64,000 bases of DNA from Anthonomus grandis grandis (GCF_022605725.1 NC_065555.1:8198938-8262937), one strand, 5' to 3'. Positions 1 through 12,909 are shown, numbered from the stretch's first letter. A program made the numbers and translations. The notes: generated by a model from the sequence alone, not told the origin.

Positions 1-172
1 AGAAAGAGGTTATATTTTTTGAAGCAATTTGCCTTGAATACGACTTCGATAAATTTTGGTTCAAATTTCAAAAAGATTATCTTAATTAACGAAACCTCAA
101 AACTACGTATTTCAATCTGTATTTAGTGAGAAAATTTATGTTCTAATTGCTTTAGTTTGGCAATTGGGAGCA

Positions 173-270
173 AATTACTTATCTCACAAAGCCTGCAAAA
201 TCAGTTTAGAGTTAGAGATAATTTAACAGCCGACTGGCTTAGGTGTGGTTTTAAGTTCAATGTATTAAGC
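173..270 (+). repeat. Diverged repeat, copy 1 of 2
   Basis: About 100 bp that aligns in the same direction with 1068-1171. Shared blocks include AATTAYTTATCTC, CAAAGC, GTTTAGAG, GATAATTTAA/AATAATTTAA and TTTTAAGTTC in the same order with small indels. By eye the two copies are about three quarters identical. No coding potential; probably an old interspersed or tandem duplicate. Confidence 0.55.
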
Positions 271-1067
271 TAGTAAATAAGGTAGTATGTTTAAAAATAT
301 AATCGTAAGTCGAGAAGCAGAGAAATAAAAAGGAGGTACTTGTCGATAGGTGTTTCTGCTTATCGGCTTCTTAAGAGTATTCTTATAGATAAACGATATT
401 AACTCTAATTACCCTATAACTAAAATAGGATGGTTGTAATTTCCCCTACCTATATAACATTTGTACTGGAATTAAAGTAAAAGGGAATTATCCTTCTGAC
501 AACGAACAATGTGCGGTCGTTTCCCAGTGGTACCTGCAGGAGTGCTCCATTGGTCTATCGTGACTAACCTAAAAAAAACCTATTACAAAGGTACAAAAAG
601 TATCTCTATTTACAAATGTTAGTAAATATTAAAATCTTCCAACCATACTAACAGATAAATGTAATTAAATTATTCAAACTCACAAATAAATCGACATGTA
701 CCCTAAATAAGTTGCAATCTCTGTTGAGATATGAATAATAGAGAATAAACAAGAAGACAATAATTAATTCTCGTTTTTTATAAACTAATGTATTTTAAAA
801 TAAAAAATACTCAAGCGACTGCTTAATAAGGCTACATCTTAACGATGTATCAAGATTAAAGCCCAATATTTTATAGGTTTCAAAATTAAAAAGTTAGTCT
901 ACTATTCGTACTATTCTTAATATTATTCATGCAAATCAAATTATGTGTGAATATTTTTTCCCTAAAAATAATTCAGTTTTGAATTTAACTAAAATAAATT
1001 AAAGAGATTTCAGAAATTAAAAGTCAAAGTTCATATTCAAGCAGCAGCAGAAACAGGTCCTAATTAC

Positions 1068-1171
1068 TAATTATTTATCTCGCAAAGCTGAAACGATGAG
1101 TTTAGAGTAAGAAATAATTTAAAGGTTAACTAGTGTAAATCCAAGGGTAATTTTAAGTTCGATATATTTAA
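1068..1171 (+). repeat. Diverged repeat, copy 2 of 2
   Basis: Partner of 173-270, about 0.9 kb downstream in direct orientation. The order of shared blocks is conserved, which argues for common descent rather than AT-rich chance. The intervening ~800 bp shows no recognisable gene, so whether these are the ends of one old element (for example LTR remnants) cannot be decided from sequence alone. Confidence 0.5.
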
Positions 1172-4100
1172 GTGATACATTTAAAAATTAATAATAACTA
1201 TTGCCTTCTTTTTTCTTTCAAATTTTAATAATTTCTGGTAAATTTAAAAGATAAATAAGAAATCAATAAAAGCAATAGCCATAAAATATCACTGTTGTTA
1301 TAAAACAATGCGAGTAGCCATCCGCACATCCAGCGAATGGTGGAATCAAATAACCAGATATCTCTTTATCCATATTATCTATGCCATTTTCAATGGAGGT
1401 ATTAAACCTAAAATCCGTGCTTACATTTTTGCTGTATACCTAAATAATAATTTCGTATTTTGCGTAGTAAAAAATTACTATTACATTATCGATATGATTA
1501 CCAGCAGCGCAAATATTAATTTTACAAGATTCATTTTTCCCTTAATATTTTTCGTTTCTTCGACACGTCGAAGATAATTGGAAAGAACTATTAGATTTTT
1601 GATATATTCAAACCATAATAACGATAAATTGTATCATAGATTGTTAGTTTTATTTGACTTAATAAAACTAGGTCTAAACTAAAACCAATAATAGGAACTT
1701 TTTATTTGACTAACATAAACGTTTCTTAAGTAAAGAAAAAGATAGAACTAGAATTCTAGTAATGCGCGAGATTATGTTGAAACTTACTAAATGCTTCTTG
1801 CTAAACAATGTTTATTTTTTAGTAAAGGTATAGGATAAATTAAAGGTAATTTTATTTATTAATTATTTATAATTAATCACACAATATTATTTATGGATAA
1901 TTATTTATGGATATTATCTTATTAAAATTATTGTTAATCACTATTTAATTCTTACAAACAATAATTTTAGTATTTCAATCAAACATCTTTATCCCTATTC
2001 CCTTGCTGTTGCAATTTGGTTTTCTTATTAAACTGTAAATCGTACACAAAAAATTGAAAATATAAAATTAAGATACCTAATTCAATTTTATATATTTTGG
2101 TGGTGAATTTATGAAATAAATAAAAAGTTACATTTCTTAATATTATATTTTTAGGAAAATTTCAGAGCACAAAGCGTAAAAAACTCTAGTTAAAAACTGT
2201 ATTTATCGACAGCAAAAAAAAGAAAAATATTAGCCTATATATCGTGAGGTAATAAAGGGTTATTTAGATAGATATTTTAAATAGAACTGGAAAATTGCCT
2301 GATAAAAAGCTGTATGATATAAAATTTCAGAAAATGTACAGATATTTACAATTTGCGGATTATTTATGTAATTTGTTAATAACAATTATTTACGTTTAGT
2401 GATTATATCGATAGTTTAAATGTTGTGCAGAGATGTATATGGTGTCCCATAATTAATTGGACGTTGATTAGTTTATGACAGCTGACAGGAAAGTAAAGGG
2501 TTAGGCTTAATATACCTTGAAATATCTTAAAATCTTTTATAAAAGTAACACATATTTAATATTTATTTTACTATTATCATAAGATGGTGCCTTTTAAGGG
2601 CGATTTTTATTCCATTTTATTCCTAAATAAGGAAAAAAGCTATTCAATATAATAAATTTTAAAAATATTAACCATTTATTAAGACTGAATCTAAGTAATT
2701 ATTTTTTGGGTATTATTGGCTTGTTCATCAATTTCATATTAATCTATGAATAATAGATTCCGACATAACATTTTCCTAAGCCAATAATATAAGCTAAAAT
2801 GATTTATTTCTATGTCAATTATCATGCGGGAGTCTGTAGATTTGGAATTGTCTATAAAAAAACTATATCTATCTTATTGACTTGCTAAAAAATAAAATAT
2901 ATTACAAAATCAATTACATCTAATACTTTTAAATAAAAGCAGTCCGGTGTTCATGAATATCTATCATCCGCAAACCAAGAGCATGAATATTGTGACAATC
3001 ATCAACATAGTAAAAAAACTGATAATATCCCCATTACTAACATCGCAATTAAACATTGTTGTTATAAGATTTTCTCCTAAGATCTCCCTCATTTTTTCGT
3101 TGGATCAAGAAAATCCCCTCTTTAATTATAATTGAATCGCGCTTTCAGTATAAATGTTCCTTAAATATTTGAGTTAAATTATTGGAGGTTTCTTAATAAG
3201 ACCTGTCTTTGGTCCCCATAATTAAATTGTGCCATCCACGTACAAATCACTTTAAAAAATTTAATTGATTTAATTATTCTTATTATCCTTACCTAGGTAG
3301 AAGAATATAAAAGTTTTGTTGAATATAATCTCGTAATTTTTTATATATTAAACTTAGTCTCATTTAGTCATTTACCTTATTTTACTCACTGTTTCAAATA
3401 GTAATTATCTGTATATCGTTTTATTTGAATAACACTAAGTAGATGAAAATTTAGTAATTTTTTTAAAGAATAAATTCCCAACTTCCTCTGGATTCTTAGC
3501 TCATAGATTTTCAAGTAATCCAAAGATCTCGAGCTTATTAATATATATTTGGTAATTTAAATTTCCTTCTGAAAATAAAACAGCAGTTATATTCTAATTA
3601 AAATATGGATTTTTTTATGTCCATTAATAGTTCTACTTAAAAAAATACGGATCGTCAATACGGTCTTTACATAAACTAATTGTAATAAATAAACAAATAA
3701 CATCTATCTGTATAATATAAGTTACATAAAATAGAAAAAATTATGAAATATTTATCGTAAAATATACGTATATTTCTTGTCACAAATTTTGCAGCGCTAA
3801 AAGTTCTGTGTGAACTTCTTTTACAGAATAGTAACGCTTCAGCCTAACTTTTTAAAATAAACTTTAGCATGTAGTATATGTATGTAAAAACTTGTAAAAG
3901 TATATACAATATTTTGAAGGATTGAATATAAGGTCTACTTACATAATGTCACCTATGAATATGAATGTGACCTAACAGATGGAAGTTAGTAAACATGGTA
4001 GAACGACGTATCCTAATTGTCAAAAAATATTATCAAAATGATGAAAGTTTAATTGCTACTATGCGTAAAGTGCGTCCAATATTCGGTTAAAATAATACTC

Positions 4101-4287
4101 CTAAAATAAGTAATAAAGTATGTACATATGTATGTATATGAATTGAAGAGAGTATTACGCAAATATATAAACATAATAAATATAAAATAATGGAGACATA
4201 TTCTTTATATAGTTATATATTTCATATTTACATACATGAAGGTGCTACATCAGCAAATATACATATGTATGTAAGTTTATTATGTAA
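1172..4287. other. Gene-free AT-rich stretch
   Basis: Long AT-rich sequence with only short open frames of low-complexity composition (for example near 1308-1577 and 2947-3135), none with a recognisable domain. At 2444 there is an isolated GGTGTCCCATAATTAATTGG, which resembles the ACAGGGTGTCCC-type terminus seen at 34309, but no partner end was found. I see nothing else. Confidence 0.5.
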
Positions 4288-5067
4288 TTATTTTTTGAAA
4301 AAGTCTGTGATTTTCTTCTGTTTTTTAACCTTCAGTGAATTTATGAATGCGATATTCCTCCATTTTCTAATCACCAAAACGTCTAATGCTGTTGAATCAT
4401 GTTGCTGCTCAATGTATTTTAATGCAAGTTCCATTACATTTTTGGCTTCTTCATAAGAAATAATTTTTTTTCTCTTCAATGTCACTACTCTCATCATATT
4501 TCTCTGGTTCTTTGGTTGCTAAATCTATGATTTCTTCATCATTCAAAAATTTATTTTCAAGGTGGTCATCACAACTTATCATCCATATTTCCACCTCTTC
4601 TGGTTGCAATGCTTCGTTACCCGTTAACTTTTGAAGGTCTTGTAGAGTGGATTTGTTTTCTTCTTCTTCAGTCCCTGCAATATTCAAGATCGCAACTAAA
4701 TTCTCAACATCTGGCCAAAGTTTTCTCCAAGATTTAATAAACGTTGAAGAGGGCATTTCTTGAAATGCTGTAGCTAACATATAGATAACGTCCTTGATAT
4801 TGATCTTTTCGATGACTTCTCAAAGACCTTTGTCTACACTCTTCGCAGAATTTCAGAAACAAGTTTACGCCTGTATCGTCTTAAGCTTTCGATCACTCCT
4901 TGATCCATTGGTTGCACTAAGCATGTCACATTAGGAGGAAGATAAACTAATTTTATGTCATCTACATCGCAGTCATGAGGATGGGTTGGAGCATTATCTA
5001 ACACTAGAACTGCTCCCGTTATTACTGGGATCTCCCCGTAATAACGGGGAAATCCCAGCCGAATCAA
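4288..5067 (-). pseudogene. Tigger/pogo-type transposase, C-terminal half, broken
   Basis: Minus-strand relic of a DDE_1 transposase of the Tc1/mariner superfamily (Tigger/pogo group), which cuts and pastes DNA in the nucleus. Visible in order: VLDNAPTHP (second catalytic Asp), LVYLPPNVTCLVQPMDQGVI (third catalytic Asp in MDQG), a YRRKLVSEIL helix, MLATAFQEMPSSTFIKSWRK, an acidic stretch EIWMISCDDHLENKFLNDEE, and at the C-terminus KKITDFFKK. The last is the PCNA-binding (PIP-box-like) tail known from pogo/Tigger proteins. Breaks: a frameshift and an in-frame TGA around 4800-4835, and a second frameshift in a T8 run near 4465-4472. The N-terminal CENP-B-type DNA-binding half and the first catalytic Asp are absent. 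About 260 of the usual ~500 residues remain, so it is inactive. Confidence 0.85.
5015..5058. repeat. Interleaved inverted repeats at the 5' edge of the Tigger relic
   Basis: CCCGTTATTA (5015-5024) pairs with TAATAACGGG (5039-5048), and CTGGGAT (5025-5031) pairs with ATCCCAG (5052-5058). CCCCGTAATAACGGGG (5034-5049) is itself a near-perfect palindrome. The block sits just where transposase similarity begins, so it may be a terminal repeat joined to the second half of the gene by internal deletion, or a small separate insertion. Confidence 0.5.
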
Positions 5068-7639
5068 TAATTGTTTATAATTGATCGCCGACTAGCTTAA
5101 ATTAATAAAATATAATTTGTCAATCATTTATCATCAATAGATGGAATTTGTTGACACCAGGTAGAAGTGATTATGTTTTTTCATTAATGATGTTGGTTAG
5201 ATCTTGCTTGATAACATTGATCATATCTAAGTTGAAGATATTTTGTAGTAGGTCGTTAATCAACATTTTAAATAAAGTTGGAAATAGGACCTTGAGGTAA
5301 TACTTAATATTTATTGATGCCTTGAGCTAATACTAGAATTTCTGACTTAGGGCAACTAATATTCATCAGCTACGTTTTTTAATCAATGGAGTATCCGTAC
5401 TCTTATCTTAATCATTTTGTGAAGAAAGGGAGCATCATTCAATATATTTTGTTTTTAGAAAATAAAATCAATTTTGTCCAGATGTAAAAGGAAATAAAGC
5501 AAAATGGTTTTGCCACCAGACAATAATAGTTTTTAGCTTCATGTCTCTCCCTTTTCCTTTAAATATTGATAATAACTTGGATGATTGAAGCATAATATGT
5601 GAATACACTCCTTCTGCGAACCTATAATATATAACTTATGTCGGGGAATTTGCTATAATAAAACTTAATATAAATCTTAAGACAACATCGACTCCAGTTC
5701 ATTAGTTATTACAAGCGATTATATGACTGTGGCAATTTCTTTGGAGATTATTACAAATTAAAAGAATGACCTGGTATAAATAATTGATTTAATATTATAT
5801 GCATTATCTAAAACAATTGTTTAAAAAAAATTTAGGGGATAACTTTTGTGTTACTGCGCATGGCGAGTTGTTTCACTCAAATTTATTGCAAACTGCCGTT
5901 TTTTATTTGCATCAGAATTAATTTTTCACAAAATTAGAAATCTATGAAATGGTGGTTTCATGAATGAGCTTTTCTGGACGAATTTACTTTGTATCATAGA
6001 ACTTGTTTAAGTTATTTTAAGATATAACCATTGTGTGTTACTAAATCCTAATTATAAAATCTGTCTTTTATCAACTATATTCAACATCTTATTAAAATAG
6101 CTAAAAAATATGAGATGAAAGGAATAAATATGAAACATATTTTGATTAAATAGCCAAGAAAATATTAAGAGCAAAAGGCGTTTGAAGGTAAAATCATTAA
6201 GGAGCAGCAAATAAAAGATAAAACAAAAATCGGAGATATTAAAGCACAATTTCTAGAAAAGACTGTTTCTTTCAAATAAATATTATATTTAATTATTTAT
6301 ATTCCTTTCAACCGAGGCTTTTACCGCAAAAATTTCCCCAAAGGGCATACCGACTGTCTGAAATGCATTTACATTCATGAAGCTTTTGATAAAAGCAGCG
6401 ACATTGAAAATCCGAAGAAGGGAAATACATTTTATAAAAGTGGTTTCCGCCATAAAGATGATCTGATGTGGAATAATCTTTGAAGGCGACAATTTTATAT
6501 AAAGAACTACAGCAACCAATTCTTTCATTATCAATAAACCAAATTAAATTTTTAAAAAAGCTATCTAACTTTTATTTTAAATTACTTAGCTTCTTCTTTT
6601 AGATATTTATAAAGTTTTTTAGGATGCATAGTACCCTCCTGGTAACTTTATGATGGGTGAGGTGCCTGAGTGAAGCATATTATATCTAAATTTATATAAA
6701 TCCAGCATTACTTAATTAAAATAAAATGATAAAAGGAGTGCATGACTTTAACCGAATAAATAAACATTATGTTATAACGTTTCAGATAAGTTAACTTTTC
6801 AAGTATATGTAAAAATGTTTAAGTGAGCTGTAACATTGGTGTTTTTTATTAAAAATGAACATTCGGCAAATTTAGGATCCACTGTTATTTGGATAGGACT
6901 GAAATCTTTTAAGGAGGGGTGTATGTATAGGTTTTTAATTTCCAACAGGTGTAAGCTTGTTTTTAATGCTCAATATTATATAAGTTTCAAATTATTTAAA
7001 AACAAATAGTAGCAATTTGTATATCAAAAGTAGCATTAGCAACTGACTGAAGATGTTGCGCATCAAAACTGTGACGGCGTGCTACTAGCGATAGTAAATC
7101 AAATGTGTGATAGATTAATTTGTAATTTACATACTAATTAGATGTCCATAATTAAATAAATTGTTAATAAAAAAATATCACTTCTAAATAAATGTATCAA
7201 TTCCGATATTAAGAGGCAGTTTTTTCATCTATAGCCGTATCATACAAAGTGATCTAAAAATAGGATAATGCATTACACTTTATTTTGAAATGGTTTTTAA
7301 ATGGAAACTCGCATAGTTTTTAATTTTTATATTTTCAATGAAGTTTTTAGTAACTTTATTTTATAAAAACAATACGTATATTCAAACATTGTGAAGATAT
7401 TTGGGTAATTGAAATTCGAACCTAACTTAACCCAATCCAACCTAATATTGATATAATAATGGATTGCAAGAAACATTAACCATGGATACCAGCAAGAACA
7501 TTTAGCGTCAGTGAAAAATATCGTTTTTGATTTTAAATTGTTAAGTTACCTACCTAGTTAAGATAAATATTAAACAATAATTTATCTAATTTAAGAAAGG
7601 GTAGAAATATTAAAACTTAATTATCAAAACAGAAGCTTT
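5068..7639. other. Mostly gene-free stretch with one weak exon candidate
   Basis: AT-rich with no recognised domain. A GC-richer patch at 6300-6540 carries open frames on both strands (see the candidate at 6289-6471). At 7419-7446 is an AACCTAACTTAACCCAATCC-like string that only loosely resembles insect telomere repeats. Nothing else is supported. Confidence 0.45.
6289..6471 (+). CDS. Unidentified exon-like fragment
   Basis: Plus-strand open frame without a start codon, reading ...GFYRKNFPKGHTDCLKCIYI, then HEAFDKSSDIENPKKGN and FRHKDDLMWNNL before a TGA. Its charged, Cys/His-containing composition and GC-richer codons look more protein-like than the surrounding DNA. The opposite strand also holds an 81-residue open frame (6289-6534), so strand is uncertain. 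I do not recognise the family. Open frames of about 60 codons are expected by chance in this window, so this is a weak call. Confidence 0.15.
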
Positions 7640-8620
7640 GCAAAAGCTACTGCCTGGTTATTTATTGCGATAAATATGTCGCCAAGTTAATATGAATATT
7701 TAAAAAAACTGAATCTGTGGCTAATATTTGCCATAATCGCTATCGAGAAAGTCGACTAATTAAAAATAAAGCCGGAGAAATATTAGTTTTGGTACATGAA
7801 GCACTTGATCACATCCAAAGCATTCATGGACTGGCTATTTCTTTGTGTATTACACGCTCAACAGTAAAACAAAATTTGAAAGCCATTTTGTCCCTAGACT
7901 TGTCCCTGAGCTTTATGAAGACGATTTTAATTGAAGGTTGAGGTTTTGCGAACTAATGTCCCAACGTATAATCAACAACGCAAATCTGAAAATTAATATT
8001 TGCTTGTCTCTTATATAAGATTTGTTTGTGCTGTGAATGTCTATCGATACTGGACTCATTTATATCCAAATTTTTTTCGAGACGTACAATCACAATATTT
8101 TTTCAGGATAAATGTGTATTTAGGCATTTTCGGAAGTCGTATTGTCAGACCTTCCTTTATTCCTAGAAACTTAAGGAGCGAGATGTACTTGGACCTGCTA
8201 GAAAATGCAACAGAGCCAGGAACTACCGTTAATAATAGGAGCTAATCTATTATGAAAATGACATTTATTTTCAATAAGATGCTGCACTTTTTGGCTTTAG
8301 TACGACATTTTTTGGACACCAATTTACCAAATCAGATTAAAGATGAAAGCGAGACTCGTTTGAGTGGCCGCCAACATCTCCGGACCTAAATCCTTTAAAT
8401 TACTTTATACAGGGGCATTTAAAAAATAAAGTTTTTGACAAAGCCAAATTACATTTAAGATCTTCGGGAGCAGATTACGGCTAATTTAAGACAAATAACT
8501 CAAGACTTGAAAATGTGAGGAATAGGTTCGAACAAAATCTTTATTATTGCATCAAGGCAAATGAACCAAAAATTTCAGCACTTATTATTACATGGGCCTA
8601 CTTCTTTATGTTAAATTAAT
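7640..8620 (+). pseudogene. IS630/Tc1/mariner-like transposase relic
   Basis: Decayed DDE_3-type transposase read across several frames. In order: an N-terminal helix-turn-helix-like part ending SLCITRSTVKQNLKAI, a WTHLYPNFFRDV segment, the strand INVYLGIFGSRIVRPSFIPR followed by LRSEMYLDLLENATEP, then LALVRHFLDTNLPN, then PTSPDLNPLNYF and GHLKNKVFD, and a C-terminal ENVRNRFEQNLYYCI. SPDLNPL marks the third catalytic position, but the acidic residue expected after NPL is Asn here. Several stops and frameshifts make it inactive. No terminal inverted repeats were found. Same broad family as the C-terminal fragment at 34734-34840. Confidence 0.75.
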
Positions 8621-11600
8621 TTCTATTTTAACTTTAATGTTCGTCTTTATGATTTTTTTAAATTTTTTTAATATTCAAAGAGTTGTTTAATTTTAAATTA
8701 AAGTCTTGTTACTGTGGGAACTAAATTGAGTATGATTTTATTATTATTAGGATATAATCCCTTATGATTACATTTCCGAAATTTTGATTAAATATAGGTA
8801 TAAATATTATTTTAACAAAGTTAATAACATTTCTATGCTGAAGCTTAAAAATTAGGGGTTTTTATTCGAAGGTAAATTTTGATTGCTGTACTCGTATTAT
8901 TGCCTTGGAAAGAAAACTGGTATTTTACGTAAATAAATGAGTTTTATGTTGTATTAAATCATTTATATGTTTTGCTTAACTAAACTCAGAATTTCTAGTT
9001 TCGCCATTTTTGTATATAAAGTTTATGGCTTATTTAAATGTAATAATATTTAAACATAAAACTCTAATTGAATTGCAGTATACAATTTTAAAAATATAAA
9101 ATATATTATTTCTGAACTGCAATTTTTTCTATATACTACAGTAAAATTTACATAAAATTACCATAATATTATATTATGCTATTATCAAATATTATTAACT
9201 TACTTCGTTTTCAAATACCTGGAGTATCTTTTATAACAGTAAAAATTTAAGTCATGTAAAACGAAGCGCATCTGTATAATCCTATTGATTAGTTCTGGGT
9301 TCACAATTTTCGCTGATAATGCAGAAAATCCGGATTTTTCGGGCTGAAAAACGAAAAGGATTTTTTCCTGTAGTGCTTAATTGCGAAATTGTATAATCCC
9401 AATGCGAAACTTTTTACTGACTATGTCGTTATCTTTTCTATTTCAGACGAGTTATGTGCATATTTATTCCCGCAGTTTAATGTACGGTATTTATTGAAAA
9501 TTTTGAGATAGTTTTAAAAACTACCGCTTTAATTAAAATAATATTTGAAAAAGGTTTAGTTTTGGACAGAAAGGCATTGAATAGTGCTTTATGCAAGGGT
9601 ACTGTTTTTAAACTGGTAAGAAGTTTTTTTATATTTAAATCAATTGTGTACTAATAACGTTGTAGAAAGTTCCATAAAATTCAATATCTAGGTTAAAAAT
9701 TAAAACAATGTGTGGTTCTTTTGCATTAAAAGGAACTAAGATAGATTTGGCTATTTGCAATTTTTGGTTGGTTTTGCAGTAAATAGTAATAATTTCTTTA
9801 TATCTATGGTAATCTATCTTATCATACCGTCTAGGTTTAACGTTGAGTAAGTGTAAGTTGAGTAAGTGTAAGTACGCACTAACAACCTATAAAAGATTTG
9901 GCTTATAGGATCCCAAATGAGTGAATTATTTTTGTTTTTGTGGAGACGTGCAAACGTCGATTTTTTGATAAAATATTAAATATCTTACAAACGGTTAAGT
10001 TTTGGTATAGACGATGCTTGATAAAAGGTATGCAGAATTTTTAAAGCAATCCAAAAATGCAATAAAATATAGGGTGTTACATTTAAATTAAAAAAAGTAA
10101 CTTTGTATAAATTTTTTTTTGTATCACTGTATAAGGAGCTATCTAAGGTTTTAATTATATTCTAATAATAACATTATTTAAACGAAAAAATTAAGTATAT
10201 TTAAATATTAATAAAATGGGTAACTTATATCAGATTCTTGAATAAACTCACATTAAAACTAAATGCAAGGAATTGTCTTGTTCTGTATGGGTTAAAACAA
10301 ACAAAAATTTTTAAGTGATGTTTCTTGCCGATGAGTGAACACATTTTTATCTGGAAGTTATAAAGATCTATTGAGAGATTAGAATTCGCCGTTGGTCTGT
10401 TTTAATCGACCTGTTCTGTTGACGTTTTACGGATCTACCAACTGCGCCAATTGTTATTTCTTAATAACTTGATTTCACTTTTTAAAAAAACTTTTTATTT
10501 ATAAAAAAGATTATAATTACTAATTATATAGTTGTCAAATGCCATTTAATAAGCTCAGATTTGAGTTTATATTAAGTGTTAAAGTGAGCAAAGTTGGAAT
10601 AAATACCGAACTTTAATAAAATATTTAAAAATACGAAACTTAAAAATATATAAATACATTTCCTTGGTTAAATCTAAAAATATTAACTTACAACATAAAA
10701 TACCAAATAAATCTTTATTTATTAAATCTTTGTTTATCGTTCAAATTTATCATAAGTTCACAAAGAATCTCTATTCTCCTATATTTCCTAAAAATACTAA
10801 ATTACGCATAGTGGCTATGTATTAGAACTATATAATTAGAAATGCAAGCTTTCACAAATAACAAATTACCTAGAGGCTAAAGTATAAGGACAAAATATTG
10901 TTAGTGTTCGGTTTGCGATATAATAATTTTAATTTAAGTGTCTGAAGCTTACGTCTGTGAAAAATTTTAAAATATTGCCCACTTATTCCCGATATAACAG
11001 ATACCGTTGCGTATACTACTAAATATTCCAAACGCGAATTCTATCACAGGTAATAGAATACGATGACACTTTGATGTCAAGAAAATATATTTTCCACTTT
11101 ATTCCGATTTTCTCCCTTCATATGATAAATGTATGAATATATTTATTAATGTAGTGCTCAAAACGACTTTTTAATTTGTCTACTCCCCTTGTTAGAAATT
11201 TTGAGTATTTTCTTCCTTGGATTATATTAATACGATCTCGCAACGCCGCATTGGTGGTCAAATTTTACCTAGCAGGTTAATGCCTCTGGTCTCTCTGAGT
11301 TATTTCCTATTATATATCCCCTATTATATATCCCCAACTTTCAAATCTCTAGGCAGCATACCTCACGTGTAAGCATGATTTTTACTGGTTTAAATGCTGC
11401 TTTTCCCTAAACCAATTATTAAGCTTATTCATCTTTACTTTCATTTACATATTGGGCTTATTATAAGATGTTTTAATGTGGCCATACAATTTTTTCTGGT
11501 ATTTTCACTTTGATTCACTTTACCTATAATTATCTATTATTTATTTTATTAGAATTATTTATATTTTAATATTCCTTGATATATTCAATCATCATCAAAT

Positions 11601-11799
11601 ATGACATTGATTGATATTGACAAATATGACCTTCTTGTTATATCCCCTCGCTCGATTTTAACGTCAGTCAATTTTTAGTTTAAAAAAATATTATTTTATG
11701 GTAATGTAGTTGTAGTGGTTGTACTAAGAGAAGGTGTTTTAGAAACTATGCAATAAAGCCAGATTTTCCAAAAATTTACCAAAGTTCCTGCCGGTGGGA
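8621..11799. other. Gene-free AT-rich stretch
   Basis: No open frame with a recognisable domain on either strand. Small GC-richer patches at about 9300-9470 and 10380-10450 resemble degraded repeats, but I cannot place them in a family. At 10071 there is an isolated AGGGTGTTAC, too short to use. Confidence 0.5.
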
Positions 11800-12068
11800 C
11801 GCTGTTTTACAATGGAGGAATGGCATAAATTCACTAGTCATTTCCTTTTTTTTTGTATTAATTTCTTCTTGGTTATAGGTAATAGTCTCATGAGGCCAAG
11901 ATTCAGGACAATCATACAACCAACTAGGCCCCTCTCACCAGATCTGCAGCGTTAATAAACACTAATTTCCCGAAATATGTCTCCAATCTTCTGCCGAAGT
12001 CAAACTTCTAATCTAAGACACAGGATTAGAGACAAAAGAAGCTAACTGTTCACTACAAGCTATCCAGG

Positions 12069-12223
12069 AAAGCGGTGTTGAAGAATCTGCCCAAAAAATC
12101 GCGTTTAAAATCAACTGCATACTCTTCTTAACAGAATCATATAATCGGGCACCAATGACAGCAGCGAGGTTTTCTAATAAGGTGCAATGGGAGCCACTCT
12201 ACTTTTAGCAGCCAGCAAATATA
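12069..12223. repeat. 155 bp Pao segment, duplicate copy 1
   Basis: Runs from AAAGCGGTGTTG to GCAGCCAGCAAATATA and recurs at 12755-12909 with one visible difference (TATAATCGGGC versus TATAATTGGGC). It is part of the Pao RNase H region and flanks the 536 bp block on its left. Together the two copies look like a direct duplication of the insertion site. Confidence 0.9.
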
Positions 12224-12759
12224 GATGAACTGCTATTCTTAAAAAAAAGCTTATTATCACATATTTAGCTAATTTTTCTTGAATTATTATTCAGTAGTGT
12301 ATTAATTAATGATTCAACAAAAAACCAGAAACACTTAAACTTAAATATTCTAGGTAGTCATAACTAATGTATTATTATTACGACATATATTAAAATAGAA
12401 TAGAATATAAAAATAATTTAGTATGTATTTAAGATATACATTATGAAAATAAGCGTGTTACCATAAATCACAAAAACACAAACATTTAAATTTACGTGCA
12501 TGATCTTTTATGTTATAAAATTGTAAGACCAAAATATAGGCACGAGTTTAGATGTACATCAGTCTCTTACAATATTCTAAATCAAATAAGCCTTAATTTC
12601 AAATAATTTGAGCCTTTATATACATAGGCTCTGATAATATATATCTTCATAATATGGTGGTATCGCCTACAACAACTTATATGGTGTTTTAAAGAATTCA
12701 GATAGTTAATATAAATTTATGAATGAAATTGGATCCAGTAATGATTTGACCTGTAAAGC
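12224..12759. repeat. 536 bp duplicated block, copy A
   Basis: From GATGAACTGCTATTC to GACCTGTAAAGC, same length and orientation as 17351-17886. The one difference I can see is AAATATTCTAGG here versus AAATCTTCTAGG there. It has no terminal inverted repeats, no poly(A) tail and no open reading frame, so it does not look like a transposon. The last five bases, AAAGC, are shared with the start of the second Pao copy and form a microhomology junction. Confidence 0.92.
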
Positions 12760-12909
12760 GGTGTTGAAGAATCTGCCCAAAAAATCGCGTTTAAAATCAA
12801 CTGCATACTCTTCTTAACAGAATCATATAATTGGGCACCAATGACAGCAGCGAGGTTTTCTAATAAGGTGCAATGGGAGCCACTCTACTTTTAGCAGCCA
12901 GCAAATATA
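12755..12909. repeat. 155 bp Pao segment, duplicate copy 2
   Basis: Second copy of the Pao segment, immediately after the 536 bp block and continuing into the rest of the Pao RNase H and reverse-transcriptase sequence. The overlap AAAGC (12755-12759) belongs to both the block and this copy. Confidence 0.9.

Noticed and set aside
1308..1577. 89-codon plus-strand open frame
   Set aside because: No domain, composition like the surrounding AT-rich DNA, and length within chance expectation for a 64 kb AT-rich window.
7419..7446. AACCTAACTTAACCCAATCCAACC-like string as interstitial telomere repeat
   Set aside because: Only two imperfect units of the insect AACCT-type repeat; not a telomeric tract.
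12069..12909. Reading the 155 bp repeats as a normal target-site duplication of a transposon
   Set aside because: Known target-site duplications are far shorter, and the 536 bp insert has no terminal repeats or tail and exists elsewhere without flanking duplication.
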